From the NCBI GenBank assembly GCA_001599295.1, contig BCGN01000004.1, positions 1,489,676 to 1,553,675 on the forward strand: a stretch of 64,000 nt of DNA. Reading direction: 5' to 3'. Below are positions 10,781 through 20,565 of this stretch, piece after piece (position 1 is the first letter of the stretch; each line of letters begins with the position of its first letter). The notes below the pieces were generated by a model that worked only from the letters and a program-made list of their open reading frames with translations, was not told the DNA's origin and did no database searches. This stretch comes from Sporopachydermia quercuum. Taxonomy: Eukaryota > Ascomycota > Sporopachydermiomycetes > Sporopachydermiales > Sporopachydermiaceae. The position numbers and the translations under genes were made by a program.

Positions 10781-11749
10781 TGTGTCTATAATGTCTATTG
10801 GTAGAGATCGGTGTAAATTACAAGGAGATCTTCCGCTGAAGGTGGTGTGAACTAATTTCTGTATGGAAGAATCGTCCCTGTTGTAGAGGAGTATCAATAA
10901 TTCTAAATCCTATCAAATTTTTCTTTAACTTGAACTGTAACTGACAGCCTAGAATGTATAATGCAATTATTCTTGTGACAAAAGAGCTTAGTACACGATC
11001 CTCTAATCCTACTNCAAATGAGACCTCAGATCAACCCTGCCTCTGACAGATTCTGTTTTAAATGAAACAACACCACAACAATTGAATACCAGTAACATAA
11101 ATCGGATTGACGGTTCATAAACAAAATCCTGTTCATCAGTCAGCCATACTTGATCTGCCAGTTGTTTAGAAGATTCCAATTGCTACTGGAACTTCATCTA
11201 TATGTGGATTTGATTTATCTGAATCACACTTTTACGTGTCACTTGATTAGGGATGAAAGGGTGTTAAAAAATATCAAGTGTCAGATCACGTGACCAATTT
11301 TCCACGTGAAGGTTTTATGGTTGTTTTTACAGACATCAAGTACTCGCGTTTGCTGATAAGTAAATCACTCTCTTTATGTACATAAGTAGAGAGTGACTCA
11401 GATGTACGGCATATCCATGAATACTCCTGTTAAGTTAATATTTATTGATATTTGAGCTGCTGTCATTGCTGAGAAAGAGGGAACGACAGTCTTATTGAAG
11501 CTTCAGGCTGTGCGTTGGTTTGTTTACGTTCGTTATAATAGAAGATAGTACAACAGAAGGAGACCATTTCATGTCGGTTCATCTCACATGATCAGATGAC
11601 ATAATTGACTTCAGTGGGATAAATTGAGATTATACTACTAAACAATATCTTTTCACTATTTTGTGTACCACCAGAGCTTCAAGGGAAAAGCTGTACAACT
11701 AGAAACATCAGTTAGTCAACGAATAGGTATGTGCTTCCGATAGACCTTC
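10781..11749. promoter_or_regulatory. Divergent OST1/SFI1 promoter region with palindromes and E-boxes
   Basis: This 0.97-kb region contains TCACGTGA at 11286-11293 and CACGTG at 11303-11308 (Cbf1-type E-boxes). Eight-base inverted arms CACTTGAT/ATCAAGTG lie at 11240-11247 and 11273-11280. A 32-bp inverted repeat is at 11365-11396, and a Gcn4/AP-1-type TGACTCA at 11394-11400 overlaps its right arm. No ORF or RNA gene was recognised. Confidence 0.45.
11365..11396. repeat. 32-bp inverted repeat with inner palindrome
   Basis: The arms TCACTCTCT (11365-11373) and AGAGAGTGA (11388-11396) flank the 12-bp perfect palindrome TTATGTACATAA plus GT. It could be a dimeric protein-binding site or a cruciform/hairpin; no family was recognised. 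Confidence 0.7.
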
Positions 11750-14275
11750 ATGATGAATAATCATCAGCCTATTCAAAGCTGGAGCAGGAGAAGAAGCCAT
11801 TCTGATGGTGAAATTGAAAATGACAATGACTCACTAAAAGCTCATAATTTACAGCATCTGCTTCTTGCTATGGGACCTGAAAATGAACGACTGCAGCTTA
11901 ACCGGAATCTGGACTCAAGAGATATTAAGCTACTGCAACGCATTGTTAAAAGAGCAGACATATTGAGATCTAATAGTCAGTACCACGATAGGGAAGAAGG
12001 AAAAGAGGAAAACAGCTTTGATGCCATTTTTGAGGCTTATCAAACTGTCTTGCGTCAATACCAAATAGACCCTGTTCAGGATCAAGTATACTTCAAACTG
12101 TTATTAATGCTGGCAAAGATCCCTGGTGATACTTGGATGAGAAAACTGAGAACATTATTAAGGAAACTTTCAGTTGACGAAGAGTCTACTCAATTACTTG
12201 AACGTAAAGAAATATTGAAAGAGCGGTTGAATCATTATAATCTAGCTGTTACTGCTTTTTATCTAGGAAAATGGATTCAACGTTTTAATCTGAATGTGGA
12301 ATGTCAAATGGACCTTGATCAGAACTGTAATATATACATTAAGAGTAAGTTCTATAACTTATGGATAGAGAGAACATCTGACTTAGCATTAAATGATGAA
12401 AAAGCGATAGTTAATCGCAATAAGTTCATTCTAAAAAGAACACTCAGAATTTTGAAACAGAACTGTACCAATAAAGAGCTTTTATACAACAAAGCTTCTT
12501 GGTTCTACGCCGCTAGATATTTCAATATATGGAGAAATAGAAAATCAAACTACTTCAAAAGAGTAGAGAGAGCTATTAAATTCAGCAATCACAATATAGA
12601 GAGAAAAGCCTTTAGAAACTGGAAACTCGTCTATATAGCAGCATTTTACAAATCAGAACTAAGAAACCAATTGTTAAAACGTTCTTTTGAAGCTTGGAGA
12701 TCGGCTTATACTGTTATAAGTAATACTGAAGATTCTGTTGTTCATTACAAGAACAAACAAATTATATTCAGCATATTCAACACCTGGGAAAACCTAACCC
12801 GAGATATATATTATTATGGCTATATAGCGGATGATAAGTATAACAATCAGCTACTAACTAGAACATGGTCGAACTGGAAAGAAGTTAGAAGATTTAAAGC
12901 CATGGAAAGGCAATTTGTTGTTTCAATAAACCGTGAACTTGCCGTGAGATATTTTTCAAGCTGGAAAAGAAAAGCAGCAGATATAAGAATAGCTGATCAA
13001 CTATATGCTAGAAACATATTAACACATCATTTCAAAACCTTGAAGCTAGTGTACAGAGAGCGAGAATTCAGGAAACATTCTAATTTGGTTTTACAATATG
13101 ATTTTCTTCATAGGTGGTTATTGACAAACAGAATGAAAGTCTTCCAACGATACATTCTAATGTGTCTTGGGAAACGAATTCTATCTCAGTGGTACAAGAA
13201 GGAGAAACTGTACCGTTTAAAAGTGTACCAGATAAGAAAAGAACAGGAGATACATGACTATCTAACTCTTACAAGAAGACATCTTTCTATATGGCACGAG
13301 AAATTTCTTACGAGTCAAGATAAAGCTGATATTGCAGAACACCACTATGAAGCTATTCTTTGTTCTAAAGTATTGAAACAAATAGTCCAATCAACTAAAC
13401 AGCGATGGATCCTTAACGGCAAGGCAGATGAATTTTATTTCAACATCTTGAAAAGACGCGCATTTAATAGTTGGAGAAGTTGCTTGGACACCAGAAGGAA
13501 AGCTCAACGAGAGCACTTGCTTAGTAGGTGGACTAACACTAGAAATAACTTACTAACGAAGAGAACATTTAACTATTGGAGAAGAAGACTAGATACTCAA
13601 CTTGAATTATACGATAAATCTGTAGCATTTCTCAATAATAACTCAAATTTAAGGCTGAAATCTCAGCAGTTCTATAAATGGCAGTCAAAGAAACAACTGA
13701 TACGGCAATTAGAGCATGACGGTGAAGAACTGTACAACCATAGAACAACTGTCAAATACTTTCATCAGTGGTTAAAAAAACACTATGCTATACAGGAATT
13801 CGATAAAACCTTGGAAGAGCATTTAATCCTGAAAAACTTGGAGATAATCGAGAAAACTTTTCGGCGTTGGACATTAGCAACTATGAAGCTGCAATCCAAG
13901 TCACGAGATGCTACCCAATTCAACGAACGATGGGTTAAAGTGAAATTCAGAAATATATGGCATCAATGGGTTTTGCTTTCTGAAGAGAGAAGGAAAATGT
14001 CATTAGCAAGCGAAATGGAAGCAATCTCTTTAAGCAACTTCGATAGTTCTGCTATACCTGCTACCCCAACTAGAATCTCTGTACCTAGCAGAGGATTTCA
14101 GACACCTACTGGTAAATCTTACCAATTCGCAGCGGATCGTCTTAGATCTTTAAGACATACAACGCCTTCCGTTTCACGAAGGTTTGTGAAACGTTTAGAC
14201 CAAAGCACCTTTGAGACAGAGACCAAGAAGGTTCGATCACGGTTGAATGATGTTCACACTGAGAATGAGATATAA
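11750..14275 (+). CDS. SFI1: Spindle pole body half-bridge protein Sfi1
   Basis: An 841-aa protein made mostly of a long series of about 30-residue helical repeats with the pattern F-x-x-W (FYNLWIER, YFNIWRNR, AFRNWKL, SFEAWRSA, YFSSWKRK, AFNSWRSC, TFNYWRRR, YFHQWLKK, TFRRWTLA). These are Sfi1 repeats, each of which binds one centrin/Cdc31 molecule. The N-terminal 130 residues are charged. The C-terminal 80 residues are Ser/Thr-rich with TPTR, TPTG and TPS sites suited to CDK control. In yeast Sfi1-Cdc31 filaments form the half-bridge needed for spindle pole body duplication. S. cerevisiae Sfi1 is 946 aa. The start is the first of two adjacent ATGs. Confidence 0.9.
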   Translation: MMNNHQPIQSWSRRRSHSDGEIENDNDSLKAHNLQHLLLAMGPENERLQLNRNLDSRDIKLLQRIVKRADILRSNSQYHDREEGKEENSFDAIFEAYQTVLRQYQIDPVQDQVYFKLLLMLAKIPGDTWMRKLRTLLRKLSVDEESTQLLERKEILKERLNHYNLAVTAFYLGKWIQRFNLNVECQMDLDQNCNIYIKSKFYNLWIERTSDLALNDEKAIVNRNKFILKRTLRILKQNCTNKELLYNKASWFYAARYFNIWRNRKSNYFKRVERAIKFSNHNIERKAFRNWKLVYIAAFYKSELRNQLLKRSFEAWRSAYTVISNTEDSVVHYKNKQIIFSIFNTWENLTRDIYYYGYIADDKYNNQLLTRTWSNWKEVRRFKAMERQFVVSINRELAVRYFSSWKRKAADIRIADQLYARNILTHHFKTLKLVYREREFRKHSNLVLQYDFLHRWLLTNRMKVFQRYILMCLGKRILSQWYKKEKLYRLKVYQIRKEQEIHDYLTLTRRHLSIWHEKFLTSQDKADIAEHHYEAILCSKVLKQIVQSTKQRWILNGKADEFYFNILKRRAFNSWRSCLDTRRKAQREHLLSRWTNTRNNLLTKRTFNYWRRRLDTQLELYDKSVAFLNNNSNLRLKSQQFYKWQSKKQLIRQLEHDGEELYNHRTTVKYFHQWLKKHYAIQEFDKTLEEHLILKNLEIIEKTFRRWTLATMKLQSKSRDATQFNERWVKVKFRNIWHQWVLLSEERRKMSLASEMEAISLSNFDSSAIPATPTRISVPSRGFQTPTGKSYQFAADRLRSLRHTTPSVSRRFVKRLDQSTFETETKKVRSRLNDVHTENEI

Positions 14276-14449
14276 AGTTTCATGACAGATACTCACGTTA
14301 ACAGTTATATTACGATAAGGTACTTTCTTAGTAACGTCTTGAGGCCAATTGAACTTTTCTATATTGTGATTATTAGAACGACATGCATCGAACAATTTTG
14401 AATAAGCCTTGTGGTTCATATTTGATACCTTGTTCAGCCGTTTAATCAT
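14237..14449 (-). CDS. Doubtful small ORF, 70 aa
   Basis: A true ATG opens a 70-codon frame whose last 39 nt overlap the end of SFI1 on the other strand. Its first 53 residues (including AYSKLFDACRSNN and FNWPQDVTKKVPYR) have a balanced, protein-like composition unlike the F/I/L/Y-rich chance ORFs nearby. A GTGAGT inside it could be a splice donor, but any later exon would lie antisense to SFI1. No family was recognised; it may be noise. Confidence 0.25.
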   Translation of the reverse strand: MIKRLNKVSNMNHKAYSKLFDACRSNNHNIEKFNWPQDVTKKVPYRNITVNVSICHETLYLILSVNIIQP

Positions 14450-14851
14450 TTGTTATTTTCACTTTTTGTCACTGGTGGTAGGTAGAACCAGAAATAATCA
14501 CAGCTCTCTGTCTTTTTGATTTGAACTCTCAGACTGTCATTTAAACTATCGAAAACAACAACTGGCATAATAAGCATAAGCATATCATATGTATTTGTAT
14601 ATTAAATGTATATTAATTAACTAGCAGTCATACAATCAATAGTATGATGATTGTACTATATATATTTTTGTTATTATTATTAGAACACATCTATCATACA
14701 TCAATTTCTGGTATATAAACAGTATTCTACATTAAAAAAGAACATACGGACATACCAAAGAAATCATCAGGTAATACTAGTAATAGTACTTTCACAAGTT
14801 AAACCAATGTATATTTTAATTATTTCCTAACTAATCCCATTCTGTGTGACA
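14450..14851. other. Intergenic between the small ORF and eIF3d
   Basis: AT-rich sequence downstream of eIF3d, with runs such as TATATATATTTTTG. It would hold the eIF3d terminator and, if the small ORF is real, its promoter. Nothing else was recognised. Confidence 0.4.
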
Positions 14852-16594
14852 TTACTCTTCACCAGTAGCATCTTCATCTTCAAAAACATTCTGTGGCACA
14901 CTGAATAACTTAATAGCAGTATTATTAGGATCCTTAACAATCACGAATTTCCCATCTTCTTGATTAGAGAAGATATCAATCAAACTCCGCACAATACCCC
15001 AGCCATTAGCAAGAGACAGATTCATTTGCAAAGCTAAATCTTCTGGTTTATAAGAAGCAACAGCCAAGATTGTATGATTCACTCTGTCCTTAGGAGTCTT
15101 TCTGGTGACGAAACCCAACTTCAAGAAGTCAGCACCAGAAATTAGGGCCTGGTTAGTCCATTTGGCGAATTTATTGGAGTTCTTCTTGATTTCAGCAGCA
15201 ACAATTGCACCTCTATGAGTGAGCAATTTAGTACGCCAGTCCAAACCGTTATTAGGAGCATATTGGTTGAGAGCCTTGATGGATAGTAAGTTAGGAGAAC
15301 CGGAGGCAGTATGTTGCACAGCATCAATTTCTGTTCTAACGATAATTGGAATTTGTTCTTCAGGAGCAGATGAGCCAGAAGGTAACACAAATTTTTTATA
15401 CTTATAGCCTTTGTTGAATAAAGGATCTTCCAAATCTTCTTCAAGCGCAAATGGGTTAGTAGGATTAGCAAAAGCAAAAGGCCTTTCAGATTCATTAACT
15501 GCGTTAACAACAAAATTCTGGTTAACAAAGGTAGCTTCTAAAGACAAGTTCTTTGCGCTATTAATCTTTTCATCATCATCAGAGTCAAATGGAGCATCGG
15601 CAGCATTTTCATCAACAGTGATTAGATCTAATGGGCCAGAATCCCGTTTATCGAAGAACAATTTGTCACCTTTCTTAGTAACAATGACATCCCAAGAGAT
15701 AACAGACTTGGAAGCGCACATCAATTGAGAAATAACAGAATCTGTGGTGAAAGCAGTAAGTTTAGGAGCAATAACTGGTTCAGCAGGGTTTTCAGATGGA
15801 ATAGCTGAGACTTCCTTGAAGGATTCAGATGATAATTTTTGGATAACTGGATCATCTGAAGCAGTTGGGTTGAAATGTGTTCGATCAATAATCTTTAGTG
15901 GTGTATTGGAAGATCTATCAAAGTTCTTATCGTAATAATATGACAATCCGTGGGTTTCAACATCTTCTCCTTGCTTGACATCTAAAGACAATTTAGCCAA
16001 TCTATTGAATTCAATATCGGTGATGAGTGACCATTCAGATCCAACTTCTACAGAGAAATTTCTCACTCTAGCTGGCTTGTTGTAGTCCTTAAATCCACCA
16101 ACAGATCTTCTAACAACTCTATTACCACCGGCTTGAGCGGCATTTCTACTATTCTTGACAGCATTATTTCCTTGTGGTCCTTCATTTCTGGTTTGATTGA
16201 ATCTTCTGCCTTGATTTCCACCTCTAGTTTTCAGTACTTGACGCCCAGCAAAATTAGTAGTAAATCCAGCAGCTGGTTTAGGCGCAGCCTTACCAGTGTT
16301 GTCAACAACGGAGAAAGATGATGAATCACCTTGTTCTTCATTGTTGGCGAAAAATGATGCTGCTGCTGATGCTCCATACGCGTGATAGGGATCACGTTCT
16401 CTATTTCTGTTACGACCCCACTGCTCTTGTGAATCCTTAGGAGCTTCCCAATCAGCAATCTTACCTAACTTATCGCCCTTGGAAAATGGTGCATAAGGAA
16501 TATCCTTGAATTTCAAAGCTTCTGGGATTCCTTTTGGTGGACCCCAAGAGTCTCCAGCATTGGGTAGTGATGCAAATGAGAATGGTATTGACAT
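14852..16594 (-). CDS. Translation initiation factor eIF3 subunit D
   Basis: A 580-aa protein beginning MSIPFSFASLPNAGDSWGPP and continuing with DIPYAPFSKGDKLGKIADWE, the conserved eIF3d start. An Arg/Gly/Asn-rich stretch follows around residues 100-170. The C-terminal half has the cap-binding core, with VRTEIDAV, LNQYAPNNGLDWRTKLLTHRGAIVA, KWTNQALISGADFLKLGFVTRK and LANGWGIVRSLIDI. Human eIF3d is 548 aa. The protein joins the eIF3 complex on the 40S subunit and in mammals binds certain mRNA caps. The family is absent from S. cerevisiae but present in S. pombe (Moe1) and most other eukaryotes, so this gene is a useful taxonomic marker. No intron was seen. Confidence 0.92.
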   Translation of the reverse strand: MSIPFSFASLPNAGDSWGPPKGIPEALKFKDIPYAPFSKGDKLGKIADWEAPKDSQEQWGRNRNRERDPYHAYGASAAASFFANNEEQGDSSSFSVVDNTGKAAPKPAAGFTTNFAGRQVLKTRGGNQGRRFNQTRNEGPQGNNAVKNSRNAAQAGGNRVVRRSVGGFKDYNKPARVRNFSVEVGSEWSLITDIEFNRLAKLSLDVKQGEDVETHGLSYYYDKNFDRSSNTPLKIIDRTHFNPTASDDPVIQKLSSESFKEVSAIPSENPAEPVIAPKLTAFTTDSVISQLMCASKSVISWDVIVTKKGDKLFFDKRDSGPLDLITVDENAADAPFDSDDDEKINSAKNLSLEATFVNQNFVVNAVNESERPFAFANPTNPFALEEDLEDPLFNKGYKYKKFVLPSGSSAPEEQIPIIVRTEIDAVQHTASGSPNLLSIKALNQYAPNNGLDWRTKLLTHRGAIVAAEIKKNSNKFAKWTNQALISGADFLKLGFVTRKTPKDRVNHTILAVASYKPEDLALQMNLSLANGWGIVRSLIDIFSNQEDGKFVIVKDPNNTAIKLFSVPQNVFEDEDATGEE

Positions 16595-17211
16595 GGCTGA
16601 TTTCTGGCGCTATTTCCTTATTCGGTACCCACTTAATCAACAGATCCTTGAATTTATCTTCTCAAATCTGATATAGCAACAAATTCTGTTAAATATGTAG
16701 TAATATATATGTTAAAAACGGAATGTATGTTAGTTGATTCGCATTCTTTTTGTATGCTATGCTCTTTTTCTTTTTTTCCACATTTTTTTCCTTTGAGTTG
16801 TTTGGGAAAAAATAAGTGTACATGTTACTTATGGCCGGGTAAGATTTGAAAAATCTGAAGGGGAATTCAGGAGAATATTATTATTGTTTATTAACTATTA
16901 TGTAATCAAAAAATAATANCCAGACCTCAAGCGGAGATGCTGTAAATAATGAAAAAGTACTGAGAAGAGAAAACATATAAATGTAAAAGAAGAGTTCTGT
17001 CACTTGCTTCTCAATCAGCGCCAAGAAGACTGAGAGCTTGAACTCGATAATGATCTTGGTTTTAATTGCAGTTGAATGTGTACTTGAATATCTGAGATAT
17101 AGCTGATTTTGACTAACTAGGCAACATTATCCTTGATCTATAAGTGTAGAGAATAGTATTGACAGGAACAAAAGGCATAGGAGTAGCCAATTGACTTGGA
17201 AGTGTATCAAA
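16595..17211. promoter_or_regulatory. Divergent eIF3d/RBG2 promoter region
   Basis: Contains a perfect Reb1-type CCGGGTAA at 16835-16842, roughly midway between the two start codons, and a T-rich tract at about 16745-16795. In yeasts Reb1-type sites typically keep divergent housekeeping promoters nucleosome-free. No gene was recognised. Confidence 0.45.
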
Positions 17212-18420
17212 ATGGTCGGAATTACGTAAGTATTTGAATTTAGATTGGTCGATGAAATTTATTCTTTAACAATCTATGCTGCAACCACAGGCCAATACAT
17301 TGTTTCTAATACTAACGTAATAAATAGAGAGAAGATTCAACAGATCCAAGAGGAACTGGCAAGAACACAAAAGAATAAAGCCACCGAGTATCATATTGGT
17401 CTCTTAAAAGGAAAACTTGCTAGATATAGACAACAGCTTTTAGAACCAACACCTGGCGGATCATCAAGCTCAGGTCAAGGATTTGAAGTATCTAAATCTG
17501 GCGATGCTAGAGTTGCTTTGATTGGTTTTCCATCAGTTGGTAAATCCAGTTTTCTATCGAAAGCTACTAAAACAAAATCAGAAGTCGCACAGTATGCTTT
17601 CACAACATTAACTTCAGTTCCGGGTGTATTAGAGTACAACGGTGCTGAAATTCAAATATTGGACCTGCCAGGTATTATCCAAGGTGCTTCTGAAGGTAAA
17701 GGTAGAGGTAGACAAGTGGTAGCAACAGCTAAAACAGCCGATTTGATTCTTATGATTCTTGATGCTACAAAAGGACACGATCAAAGAACTATTTTAGAGA
17801 GAGAATTAGAAGCAGTTGGAATTAGACTGAACAAAGAACGACCTAATATTTACTTCAAAGTTAAGAAAACCGGTGGTCATAAAATCAACTTTACTTCACC
17901 TCCAAAAAACTTGGATGAAAAGCTAATATCAAATATTTTAAGAGATTACAAAATTCACAATGCAGATGTTCTTATACGAGATGATGAAGTAACGGTTGAA
18001 GATTTCATTGATATTATTAATGATTCACACAGATCTTACATTAAATGTCTATATGCTTACAACAAGATCGATGCTGTGTCCTTAGAAGAGGTGGACCGTT
18101 TAGCAAGAGAGCCTAATACTATAGTTTTCTCTTGTGAACTGGATTTAGGATTAGATGATTTGATTGAGGAGATCTGGGAAAAACTAAATCTCTTGCGTTT
18201 GTACACGAAGCGTAAGGGTATTGCCCCTGATTTCAGTGACCCCATGGTTGTTAGGGAAAATAGTACTATTGAGAGTGTTTGTGATGGAATTCATAGAAGC
18301 TTGAAAGAACAGTTCAAATACGCTTTAGTATGGGGTGTGAGTGCAAAACATTCGCCTCAGAAATGTGGTATTACGCATAAGATAGCTGACGAGGATGTTG
18401 TATCAATTGTGACAAAGTAG
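17212..18420 (+). CDS. RBG2: DRG-family GTPase Rbg2
   Basis: Exons 17212-17225 and 17328-18420 give 368 aa, the length of S. cerevisiae Rbg2. Exon 1 is only 14 nt and encodes MVGI plus part of a Thr codon. The join gives [21 protein letters not shown], the family N-terminus. G1 is GFPSVGKSS (residues 71-79), G3 is DLPGI (about 117), G4 is NKID (about 250) and the TGS-like C-terminal domain follows. The sequence [10 protein letters not shown], the [11 protein letters not shown] stretch and [10 protein letters not shown] mark the DRG2/Rbg2 rather than the DRG1/Rbg1 branch. In yeast Rbg2 pairs with Gir2 on ribosomes and Gcn1/Gcn20 to help translation under stress. CTG at 17665-17667 encodes the invariant Leu of G3. 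Confidence 0.95.
17226..17327 (+). other. RBG2 intron
   Basis: Donor GTAAGT, perfect TACTAAC branch at 17310-17316, acceptor ATAG ending at 17327, 102 nt, phase 2. Splicing restores the conserved N-terminus after only 14 coding nucleotides. Confidence 0.93.
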
Positions 18421-18607
18421 AGGATTATCTGATAATTGATTTAAAACCAAGCTCAAGTATCATACAAATACAATTAATTTTGGAAAACAATAACACGTAT
18501 CTTACAACATATAAAAACCAAATTTATTTACAGAGATATTTACTTGATTTCAATCAACATATATCGTTGTTTTCAACATTCTTCAACTAGTCAAAAACTC
18601 AGTATAT

Positions 18608-19173
18608 TTAGGATCTTATTCCGCCTCGTTTTTCCAGAAACTCTTTTGCTTCATTGATCTTAGTAGCAAGAAAGGGACTTCCTCCTTTATCAGGATGATT
18701 CAGTAACATGATTCTTCTATGATTATCTTTCAGTTTGGATTTTGTTAATGTGGTTTCCCGTAGATTAAGAATTTGTAGAGCTTCCTTAGCAGTCATTTTT
18801 GGTTCAAAACCACCTTTATAGAATGATCTACCTCCAATACCTGGCTGTTTCGTCTTGAATAATCTCGAAACCTGAAAAATATGTTAGTACATACCCCTTA
18901 TTATGAATCTTGAACCTCCAAATCAACTGTGTGTATTTCCATCGCTTCCCTTCATATGTGATCACTTACTCCATATAGTGCCAGTAAACTGCCGACACCA
19001 ACAAGAACAGGGTGTTCTCTAGTGTACTCAACCGCACTATTAAAATATTGTTCAAACTGACCAGGAGCTTGAATACCTTCTTGTCCTTGGAAGGTTTGAG
19101 CATCCCCTGCTGCTGTTGATGATGCAACTCCCACAGGTGTAATGGCCACAGCGCCTTCTGGTAGTACTGCCAT
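18608..19173 (-). CDS. PAM18: Mitochondrial import motor J-protein Pam18 (Tim14)
   Basis: Exons on the minus strand at 18970-19173 and 18608-18871 give 155 aa (S. cerevisiae 168). The N-terminal 50 residues face the intermembrane space. A single transmembrane segment (HPVLVGVGSLLALYG) follows, then GIGGRSFYKGGFEPKM and a J domain with HPDKGGSP (HPD at 127-129) and KINEAKEFL. This is the standard Pam18 plan. The protein stimulates mtHsp70 at the TIM23 channel and pairs with Pam16. The intron falls at the end of the membrane segment. It diverges from RLP24, as in S. cerevisiae (YLR008C/YLR009W), and converges with RBG2 187 bp away. Mdj2 is a possible alternative, but the gene context favours Pam18. 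Confidence 0.9.
18872..18969 (-). other. PAM18 intron
   Basis: Minus-strand donor GTAAGT (plus 18964-18969), TACTAAC branch (plus 18883-18889), acceptor TTTTTCAG ending at 18872, 98 nt, phase 0. Both halves are needed for a full Pam18. Confidence 0.93.
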
Positions 19174-19953
19174 TCTGTCTATAGTTTATTTGTTTATATG
19201 AAAACCTTCTACCTAACGGAGAAAATCCCAAATTCTCTTTAAAATCAAATGTCCTAATAAAGAGCTGGTAGCTGTTAAGTTTTCTGCTCTGCCTCCTATT
19301 TTCTTTTTATTTTTCTTTTCATGTATCAACTAGTTCATTTCGCAAGAGCCCTAATCAAATACTGAAAAATCTCCGNTATGTTGTAAGACCTTAGTGTCTT
19401 CTGAATTACCCCTGAATGCAATTACCCGGCTTTTTGTTCTAATTCCCTTCGTATTTCACTTTGGGGAGGGGGTTCTAGACATTATTAGGGAAATGCTCAA
19501 TCAACCGAATTGAGTAAATTCAGGGGGTCATCTCTGAAGACTGAAATTCTTTATCAGTTTTCCACAGTAGAAAAAATTTTCTTTATTATGGAGGCCTTTT
19601 ACTATTAAGTAATTTAACACTTCTAATACTCTACAGGTTGTATGAGGTTCTGTTGAAAGCACTGTGTTTTTACTGCTATTCAAGTGAAAAGCATTTGGAA
19701 GAGATTGATAAGGCTTGTGATAGAGATGCTAGGTGTTTTGGTTGATTGATCTAAGAATTTCAGTAAGAACTATCAGCAGATCAAATACTTCAGTTTTACT
19801 ACTTGAATCAAAGGTGTATATAATACAGTATCATTATTTAAGTGAATAACGGTTCTAACGACCAAAATCCATCAAAGAGAATCAAAAGATAGGAATATAA
19901 TTATACTTCAAGGAAACTTCCTCATTATATCTTATTCATAATAATACTTCAAC
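19174..19953. promoter_or_regulatory. Divergent PAM18/RLP24 promoter region
   Basis: Contains a Reb1-type TTACCCGG at 19422-19429 and an RRPE-like AAAAATTTT at 19572-19580, the latter typical of ribosome-biogenesis genes such as RLP24. No ORF or RNA gene was recognised. Function is inferred from motif matches. Confidence 0.45.
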
Positions 19954-20565
19954 ATGAGAATATACCAGTGCCATTTTTGCTCGTCACCTATATACCCAGG
20001 GCACGGGATTATGTTTGTGCGGAATGATGCCAAAGAGTTTCGTTTCTGTCGGTCAAAATGTCATAAGAATTTTAAGATGAAGCGTAATCCAAGAAAACTG
20101 AAGTGGACTAAGGCATTCCGTAAAGCAGCTGGTAAAGAGATGGTTGTTGATTCTACTTTAACATTTGCCAGTCGTCGTAATGTCCCAGTGCGATATAACA
20201 GAGAATTGGTTGCTACTACATTGCAGGCTATGTCGCGTATTGAGCAAATCCGCCAAAGAAGAGAAAAGGCGTTCTATAAGAATAGAATGCGGGGCAATGC
20301 TTCTAGAGCTCTTGAAGAAGACCGTAAATTGGTTGAGGCCAACCCTGAATTATTAAGAATGAGAGAAGTTGAATTAGCAAGAAAGAAGAAGAAGGCTCAA
20401 GCTGTTGTAGAAGACGACGAAGAAATGGAATTAGAAGTTGAAGAAATGGTCGAAAACGAGGAAATGGAATTAGATAGCGAGCTTGAAAGCGAAGAAGAAG
20501 AAACTACAAAGGTGAAGCAAAAAGTATTACTCAAGAACAAGCCAAAGAAGAAGACAGTTCGTTAG
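19954..20565 (+). CDS. RLP24: 60S ribosome assembly factor Rlp24
   Basis: The 203-aa protein begins [19 protein letters not shown] and has the zinc-binding pattern C-x2-C ... C-x3-C ([10 protein letters not shown]), then [19 protein letters not shown]. These are the Rlp24 features that separate it from its paralogue, ribosomal protein eL24, which Rlp24 precedes on pre-60S particles. The C-terminal 70 residues are acidic and then basic, the region that in yeast recruits and activates the AAA ATPase Drg1 in the cytoplasm. Length matches the yeast protein (199 aa). No intron. The start is fixed by the conserved N-terminus. Confidence 0.95.
   Translation: MRIYQCHFCSSPIYPGHGIMFVRNDAKEFRFCRSKCHKNFKMKRNPRKLKWTKAFRKAAGKEMVVDSTLTFASRRNVPVRYNRELVATTLQAMSRIEQIRQRREKAFYKNRMRGNASRALEEDRKLVEANPELLRMREVELARKKKKAQAVVEDDEEMELEVEEMVENEEMELDSELESEEEETTKVKQKVLLKNKPKKKTVR

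Noticed and set aside
15411-15728. A 105-codon plus-strand frame inside eIF3d
   Set aside because: It is a shadow of the strongly supported minus-strand eIF3d coding sequence.
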